64,000 nucleotides of DNA, taken from the NCBI RefSeq assembly GCF_002966125.1, contig NZ_CP027062.1, positions 1,612,001-1,676,000 on the forward strand, written 5' to 3'. The notes beneath the pieces are model-generated. The model did no database searches and had not been told where the DNA came from. It saw nothing but the letters and a program-made list of their open reading frames with translations. The position numbers and the translations under genes were made by a program. Positions 59,129 through 64,000 of the stretch are shown piece by piece. The number at the start of each line of letters is the position of its first letter. The first letter of the stretch is position 1. The stretch comes from Pukyongia salina (GTDB taxonomy: Bacteria; Bacteroidota; Bacteroidia; Flavobacteriales; Flavobacteriaceae).

Positions 59129-60720
59129 TTCTTGTTAACCAGAGTCATTAGGTCTACATCGTTCCCTAGCAAGATCTCGTTACCATCGATCCGGCCTTGC
59201 ATCGGGCCGTTCTCAAGTTTCAATACCCCGCGAGGACATACCGCCGAACAGATACCACAACCTACACAGCTGGCTCGTACAATATTTTCACCTTTTTGGG
59301 CATAGGCTCGTACGTCTATTCCCATTTCACAATAGGTGGAACAATTCCCACAGGAAATACACTGGCCACCATTAGTTGTAATTCTGAACCTGGAAAAAAG
59401 GCGTTGCTGGAGTCCGAGGATTGCAGCCATCGGGCATCCAAATCTACACCAGACCCTACTTCCGAAGATGGGATAGAATCCCGTTCCTATCACCCCGCTA
59501 AAAACAGCTCCAATAAGGAAACCGTACCAAAGCCTAAGAGTTGAGGCTTCGAATATGAAGATATTATTACTTCCGCTAAAGGAGTGAATTAGAAAAAGCC
59601 CGATGATGATCACAAAATAACCTATAGCGCCATAGCGGGCATCTTTTTTCAGTTCTTGCTTTTTAAAGATCCAGATCAACACGAAGATCAAGGTTAAAAA
59701 TATGGCCACCCCAATAAGGAACACGTCGCGAGTTAACCAATAGGCATTGGGATCACTTCCCAAATATGTACTTACCATAGCAGTAGTCATGAGTACAGCG
59801 AAGACCAACACGCTGTGAATCACCCAGCGTTCTACCTTCCATGCAAACTGACTTTTATCTGATAAATGCCTGAAAGGATCCCCGGCGGTTTCGGCAAGGC
59901 CTCCACAACCACATACCCAGCTGCAATACCACCTTTTACCGTATTTGTATGTTAAGATAGGGGTGATGATAAAAATACTCACCACTCCAAATAGCAACAT
60001 ATAAAGCCCCAGATTACCTGAAGATAAAAGGCCGTCCAGAGAATAACTATCAAAAAGATAATAGTTTAAGGGCCATATACTTTTTAGATCGTAATAAGGA
60101 AGATTGTAGGCCTCACTGTCGTTAAGCCTGGCCATAAATTCGGGAATGAGAAAGGCAAATGCAGTTTGAAAGAACATCACACTCATAGTGCGTATCTTTT
60201 CGTACCTGTTATGTCTGTATTTCCATATAAATTTGATCCCGAAAGCAAAGATTGCTATGGTATATAAAGTTCCATAAACAAACCATTGGCTAGCCGGATT
60301 TCCGCTAAGGATCCTGCTCAATGGATCGAATAGTGCAATTATCCCGGTATTTTCACCTTCGGAATTAAGTCCTAAATAAACCGGGTAGAAATATAAGATC
60401 ACATAAAAACCGGTTAGGGATATCCCGGAGATCCAGGCGAGAAAACCCCGGCTACTTATCGATTTAAACCATACCCCGTGGTTCTTGATTCCTTCCAATT
60501 CGTTACTGTAAGCACCTTTAGCGAAAAGGATGATACCCGATGTGATCGAGAGAAGGGCGATACTAAGCCATAAACCTTTATTGGGGAAGTTCACATTGAA
60601 TGTTGCCAGTAGGAGGATCGCCAGGCCAAACATCCCGATAAAAGTTGCGATCTTCTGCGTACGGTTAATCGTTTTAGGAGGTTCGCCGGTAAGGCTCATA
60701 TTTCGTTGTATGGTATCCAT
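59125..60720 (-). CDS. NosR/CcoG-like polytopic ferredoxin membrane protein
   Basis: 531 residues, about ten helices. A cytoplasmic-side pair of cysteine motifs (WYCSWVCGCGG near residue 265 and WCRFGCPMAAI near 455), and a C-terminal 2[4Fe-4S] domain: CISCGNCSTYCEMG and CVGCGICSAVCPRG. This layout is shared by the C-terminal half of NosR and by NapH/CcoG. The FMN domain of NosR is absent. Probably moves electrons from a cytoplasmic donor across the membrane. It starts 3 bases after the FAD-oxidoreductase stop, so the two form a module. Which terminal reductase it serves is unknown; nos is at the other end of the window. Confidence 0.85.
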   Translation of the reverse strand: MDTIQRNMSLTGEPPKTINRTQKIATFIGMFGLAILLLATFNVNFPNKGLWLSIALLSITSGIILFAKGAYSNELEGIKNHGVWFKSISSRGFLAWISGISLTGFYVILYFYPVYLGLNSEGENTGIIALFDPLSRILSGNPASQWFVYGTLYTIAIFAFGIKFIWKYRHNRYEKIRTMSVMFFQTAFAFLIPEFMARLNDSEAYNLPYYDLKSIWPLNYYLFDSYSLDGLLSSGNLGLYMLLFGVVSIFIITPILTYKYGKRWYCSWVCGCGGLAETAGDPFRHLSDKSQFAWKVERWVIHSVLVFAVLMTTAMVSTYLGSDPNAYWLTRDVFLIGVAIFLTLIFVLIWIFKKQELKKDARYGAIGYFVIIIGLFLIHSFSGSNNIFIFEASTLRLWYGFLIGAVFSGVIGTGFYPIFGSRVWCRFGCPMAAILGLQQRLFSRFRITTNGGQCISCGNCSTYCEMGIDVRAYAQKGENIVRASCVGCGICSAVCPRGVLKLENGPMQGRIDGNEILLGNDVDLMTLVNKN

Positions 60721-60723
60721 AGC

Positions 60724-62028
60724 TTAGATGTTCACAGTTAGTTTATTATATGCTGAAAGGATTTGAGGTTCGAAAGTCTTGTAGAATTCCGGGTCGAAAT
60801 TTGCGTAACGCAGGTTTCTTATTACATGATCTGTACTAACGCCTTCTGTTAACCACTTGTCGAATACCTCATGGCGCATTCTAATTCCGAAGGTATTTAT
60901 CCCTAAAAATTTACCACTGTCCTTATGAGTGGCGATAGTAATACATTTTGTGTCGTCCTCATGGATCCAATGGAAATGTTCTTCGTATTCTGGCTTGCGC
61001 TTATCACTGTTCACCCAGCCGTAGGTTTGATATTCTATATCGAAGAATTTGGCACTATTAAACCAATGTCCGGGGTTATAAGCGGTCCTATGTCCACAAA
61101 TGGTTTGTGCCACTGTTTCGCCCATCATTCTCCCCGTATACCATACCGCCTCCACATTTCGGCGATTGCCAATTGGTTCGTGTTGTTCGGCACAATCTCC
61201 TATAGCATAAATTCCTTCTATATTGGTTTCCAGAAAGCGATTCACCTTTATTCCTCTGCCCAGCTCGATACCGCTGTCTTTTAAAAAATCTACATTAGGA
61301 CTCACCCCGGCAGTTAAGCCTACCAGATCGCAGGCGATCTCCTCGTTAGTTTCAGGGATAACCACGGCACGTGCCTTACCCGCATCATCGGCCAGGATCT
61401 CCTTCAAGTTCACGCCAAGCCGGAGGTCTATATGGTGATTTCGTATATGGCGATTGATCATCTCACTTTCCCCACTTGGAAGTACACCATTCCAGAAACT
61501 AGTTTCACGTACCAGGAAAGTTACAGGGATATCACGAGTGTGGAGCATCTCGGCTAGTTCTATACCAATGAGTCCTCCACCCACTATAACAGCACGTTTA
61601 CACTTCTTCTTGTTAGGTGCGTTCTTCTCGAGATTTTGCAGATCCTGAAAGGAATACAAACCTTGTACCCCATCCAGATCCTGTCCCGGCCAGCCAAATT
61701 TATTCGATTTGGAACCCACGGCAAGAATTAGCTTATCATAGCCTAGCTCTTCGCCATTGTCCAGAATTAGACTTTTCTGCTTATGGTCCACCTGCTTAAC
61801 AAAGGCACGTTTGAGATCGATACGATTCTTACTCCAAAACCAGTCTTCATAGGGTTTGGTGTGCTCGTATTTCATATGCCCCATGTAAATGTACATCAGG
61901 GCTGTTCTTGAGAAGAAATGATCTGTTTCTGCCGAAATGATCGTTATACGTTTGTCGCTTAATTTACGAATGTGCCGGGCGGCGGTGACTCCCGAAATGC
62001 CATTGCCAATAATAACGATGTGTTCCAT
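60724..62028 (-). CDS. NAD(P)/FAD-dependent oxidoreductase
   Basis: 434 residues of the rubredoxin reductase/NirB-like class: HIVIIGNGISGVTAARHIRKL (FAD GxGxxG), YDKLILAVGSKSN, the second dinucleotide site AVIVGGGLIGIELAEML, and GIYAIGDCAEQHEP (FAD). The C-terminal 90 residues (WFNSAKFFDIEYQTYGWVN ... VIRNLRYANFDPEFYKTF) are longer than in simple ferredoxin reductases. Upstream of, and coupled to, the ferredoxin-type membrane protein, for which it is the likely electron feeder. Confidence 0.88.
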   Translation of the reverse strand: MEHIVIIGNGISGVTAARHIRKLSDKRITIISAETDHFFSRTALMYIYMGHMKYEHTKPYEDWFWSKNRIDLKRAFVKQVDHKQKSLILDNGEELGYDKLILAVGSKSNKFGWPGQDLDGVQGLYSFQDLQNLEKNAPNKKKCKRAVIVGGGLIGIELAEMLHTRDIPVTFLVRETSFWNGVLPSGESEMINRHIRNHHIDLRLGVNLKEILADDAGKARAVVIPETNEEIACDLVGLTAGVSPNVDFLKDSGIELGRGIKVNRFLETNIEGIYAIGDCAEQHEPIGNRRNVEAVWYTGRMMGETVAQTICGHRTAYNPGHWFNSAKFFDIEYQTYGWVNSDKRKPEYEEHFHWIHEDDTKCITIATHKDSGKFLGINTFGIRMRHEVFDKWLTEGVSTDHVIRNLRYANFDPEFYKTFEPQILSAYNKLTVNI

Positions 62029-62076
62029 AAATTGGGATTGCTTAGTACTGTGTCGTATTTAAAGTTACAAACATTA

Positions 62077-62109
62077 CAAACATATTCACTTACACGTTGC
62101 ATAAAACAA
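62077..62109 (-). promoter_or_regulatory. Promoter of the FAD oxidoreductase operon
   Basis: Minus strand: TTG (62109-62107), 22-base spacer, TATGTTTG (62084-62077). Full Bacteroidota consensus, 48 bases upstream of the ATG. A tandem TACAAACAT (plus strand, 62066-62083) overlaps it. Confidence 0.7.
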
Positions 62110-62193
62110 TTTTCGAGGATGGGTAAAACTTTAAGGGTTTGCCTGTAAGCACAGTATGGGGGCGTCCGACTTATGCCGTATCAATTTCACTAG

Positions 62194-62910
62194 ATGTACA
62201 GAATATTTCTTTTTTTTATCCTTACGTTTAGCCTGGGAACTACACCATTATCCGGGCAGGAAACCAAAACTTTCTTCCAACAAACTAACGAGTTTTTATC
62301 GCAGAATGTGAAAGGAGGCAAGGTTGATTACAAAGGCGTTCACAGTGATCCTACACACTTGAACGAGCTTATGGCGCTTATGTCCACAATGAATGTTTCC
62401 TCTGTTACTAAGAAAGAATACCAGGCATTTTGGATCAACGCATATAATATAAGTGTGATAAAAGGCATCATAGATAATTATCCCTTAAACTCCCCTCTTG
62501 ACGTGAATGGCTTTTTCGATAAGACACGCTACTCTATTGCCGGGATGAATATTACTCTTAATGAGATCGAAAATGACATATTGCGCAAAAAATTCAAAGA
62601 TGCAAGATTTCATTTTGTACTGGTTTGTGGAGCCAGAGGTTGCCCACCTATTATCGCTCGTGCATACACCGCGGAAAATCTGGAGCAATTACTGGAAAAA
62701 CAAACAATAAAAGCATTAAACAATAGTTCTTTCATTAAGGTGTCTGGAAACGATGTGGCACTGTCTGAGATCTTCAAATGGTATAAGGAAGATTTTGTTG
62801 ATAACGAGACAAGCGAGATCGACTTCATTAATAAATACCGTAATGAAAAAGTATCTGTGGGAGCCAATATATCGTACTATCCATACGATTGGCGCCTGAA
62901 TTCTCAATAA
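62194..62910 (+). CDS. DUF547 exported protein
   Basis: 238 residues: signal peptide (FLFFILTFSLGTTPLSGQ), then the DUF547 domain with YQAFWINAYNISVIKGIIDNYP, NEIENDILRKKFKDARFHFVLVCGARGCPPI, and VSVGANISYYPYDWRLN. DUF547 resembles papain-like or glutaredoxin-like folds; the conserved Cys in VCGARGCPP suggests a thiol enzyme, but this is not proven. Single gene. Confidence 0.85.
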   Translation: MYRIFLFFILTFSLGTTPLSGQETKTFFQQTNEFLSQNVKGGKVDYKGVHSDPTHLNELMALMSTMNVSSVTKKEYQAFWINAYNISVIKGIIDNYPLNSPLDVNGFFDKTRYSIAGMNITLNEIENDILRKKFKDARFHFVLVCGARGCPPIIARAYTAENLEQLLEKQTIKALNNSSFIKVSGNDVALSEIFKWYKEDFVDNETSEIDFINKYRNEKVSVGANISYYPYDWRLNSQ

Positions 62911-63033
62911 GTAAATTAGTCTTCCCGCTTGTCAAAACATTCTCCGAGTTTTGGCAAGCAGCGGAAGCACCAACTTTCCGGCATCATTTTTTTTAAGTTT
63001 TAGCTCGAATTAAATTAGTATTTTGAGCAGTGT

Positions 63034-64000
63034 ATGAACACATCATTTCTGAAACTAATTACGTTACTGTTTTTTTGTTTCCTGGTACATTCATGTACCT
63101 CTCAAAGCTCCAGGATCAATGGAGTTAGTTTTGTTGCATCCCGAAATCCTGTTGATCAGCAACATATAGACCCCGTAATAAAACATCAGGCAAATCATGC
63201 TGCAGTTATGCCTTTCGGTTTTATTAGAAGTCTCAATAATCCAGAGATCATATACAACACAGAACGGCAATGGTACGGGGAGACCAGGGACGGGGCTCTT
63301 CAGTATATCGAAATGCTACACAAAAATAATATTAGGGTAATGCTAAAACCTCAGATCTGGATTTGGCGGGGTGAGTTTACAGGTTATTTAAAGATGGAAT
63401 CTGAGGAAAAATGGGTAGAACTGGAAGAATCCTATTCAAAATTTATCCTCGAATATGCCGCGCTTGCCCAAACTGCTGAAGTGGAAATTTTCTGTATTGG
63501 GACCGAGTTGGAACAGTTTATTGTTCACAGACCCGAATACTGGAGAGAACTTATTAGTAAAATAAAAAAGGTCTATAAAGGAAAATTAACCTATGCGGCA
63601 AATTGGGATGAATATAAACGTGTTCCGTTTTGGGATCAATTGGATTTTATTGGTGTGGATGCTTATTTCCCTATCTCAGAAAGTATAACCCCTACTATTG
63701 CTGAAGCACGGGAGGGTTGGCATCGATGGAAGAAGGAATTGAAAGCTGTTTCCGATAGTAATAAAAGGAAGATCCTTTTTACCGAATATGGCTACCGTAG
63801 TGTAGATCATTCTGGGAAAGAACCATGGCAAACGAGTAGAGAAGAAAAAAAAGTTAATCTCGATGCTCAGGCCAATTTACTCACTGCACTTTACGAAGAA
63901 ATATGGAGTGAAAGTTGGTTCGCCGGAGGTTATATCTGGAAATGGTTTATAGATCATGACAGAGCAGGGGGAGAGGACAACAACCGTTTTACTCCACAAA
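63034..64000 (+). CDS. GH113-like glycoside hydrolase lipoprotein (cut by window edge)
   Basis: Open from ATG 63034 to the window end, 322 residues seen. Lipoprotein signal (lipobox VHSC, Cys21), then a TIM-barrel of the GH113/endo-mannanase-like class: VMPFGFIRSL, VMLKPQIWIWRGEF, FCIGTELEQF (Glu158, acid/base), FIGVDAYFPISES and FTEYGYRS (Glu251, nucleophile). Probably a beta-mannan hydrolase on the cell envelope. The last helix and strand lie beyond the window. Confidence 0.83.
   Translation, partial: MNTSFLKLITLLFFCFLVHSCTSQSSRINGVSFVASRNPVDQQHIDPVIKHQANHAAVMPFGFIRSLNNPEIIYNTERQWYGETRDGALQYIEMLHKNNIRVMLKPQIWIWRGEFTGYLKMESEEKWVELEESYSKFILEYAALAQTAEVEIFCIGTELEQFIVHRPEYWRELISKIKKVYKGKLTYAANWDEYKRVPFWDQLDFIGVDAYFPISESITPTIAEAREGWHRWKKELKAVSDSNKRKILFTEYGYRSVDHSGKEPWQTSREEKKVNLDAQANLLTALYEEIWSESWFAGGYIWKWFIDHDRAGGEDNNRFTPQ

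Noticed and set aside
1-64000. Prophage or transposon
   Set aside because: No structural phage genes, integrases, transposases or terminal inverted repeats were found; coding style is uniform.

Overview
The window looks like a chromosomal segment of a marine-type member of the Flavobacteriaceae (Bacteroidota). Supporting signs: many genes preceded by the Bacteroidota -7 box TAnnTTTG, secreted enzymes with type IX secretion (T9SS) C-terminal domains, a clade II nitrous oxide reductase operon with lipoprotein components, mevalonate-pathway genes, RIC/ScdA, DUF4407, DUF1761 and moderately AT-rich DNA. No phage, transposase or CRISPR array is visible.

Layout. 0-7.4 kb: a leftward nos operon (cytochrome c, fasciclin lipoprotein, nosZ, membrane protein, nosL, cupin, nosD, nosF, nosY), facing an NsrR/IscR-like Rrf2 regulator; the shared control region has a CRP/FNR-like palindrome. 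7.9-16 kb: housekeeping genes (ATP-grasp, M23-like protein, aldose epimerase-like protein, DUF4407, a BlaR1/BlaI-type M56/repressor pair with two visible operators, PhnA, M20 dipeptidase). 16.2-17.9 kb: tRNA-Leu(TAG) followed by a 131-bp tandem repeat built from the tRNA 3' end, plus a secreted duplicated-domain protein. 17.9-22.6 kb: P-loop kinase, B12-dependent ribonucleotide reductase, and a second Rrf2 regulator next to the RIC iron-sulfur repair protein; both of these share an 18-bp operator-like element. 22.7-28.3 kb: membrane protein, fructokinase plus sugar transporter, EEP hydrolase, flavoprotein, DUF1697.

28.4-39.3 kb is the most unusual part: an ECF sigma factor, a TPR membrane protein, a large TPR-CHAT (caspase-like) protein, a secreted S8 protease, a transglutaminase-like membrane protein and, divergently, a secreted beta-lactamase-family hydrolase. 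Three copies of one bipartite promoter, TGATGACA-N14-CGATGT, lie upstream of the sigma gene, the S8 protease and the divergent hydrolase. This suggests a self-contained autoregulated sigma regulon coupled to a caspase-like protease.

39.4-48.9 kb: mevalonate pathway (diphosphomevalonate decarboxylase, mevalonate kinase), a UbiA prenyltransferase, a pseudouridine synthase lacking the usual catalytic aspartate, and a polyamine operon (arginine decarboxylase, agmatinase, deoxyhypusine synthase-like protein) running on into small conserved genes. 48.9-56.8 kb: envelope genes (membrane glycosyltransferase, beta-propeller lipoprotein, M28 peptidase, two LpxR-like lipid A deacylases, of which one has no canonical start, and two GT2 glycosyltransferases). 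56.8-64 kb: AraC regulator, DUF1761, beta-propeller lipoprotein, a NosR/CcoG-like iron-sulfur membrane protein with an FAD oxidoreductase, DUF547 and a GH113-like lipoprotein cut by the window edge.
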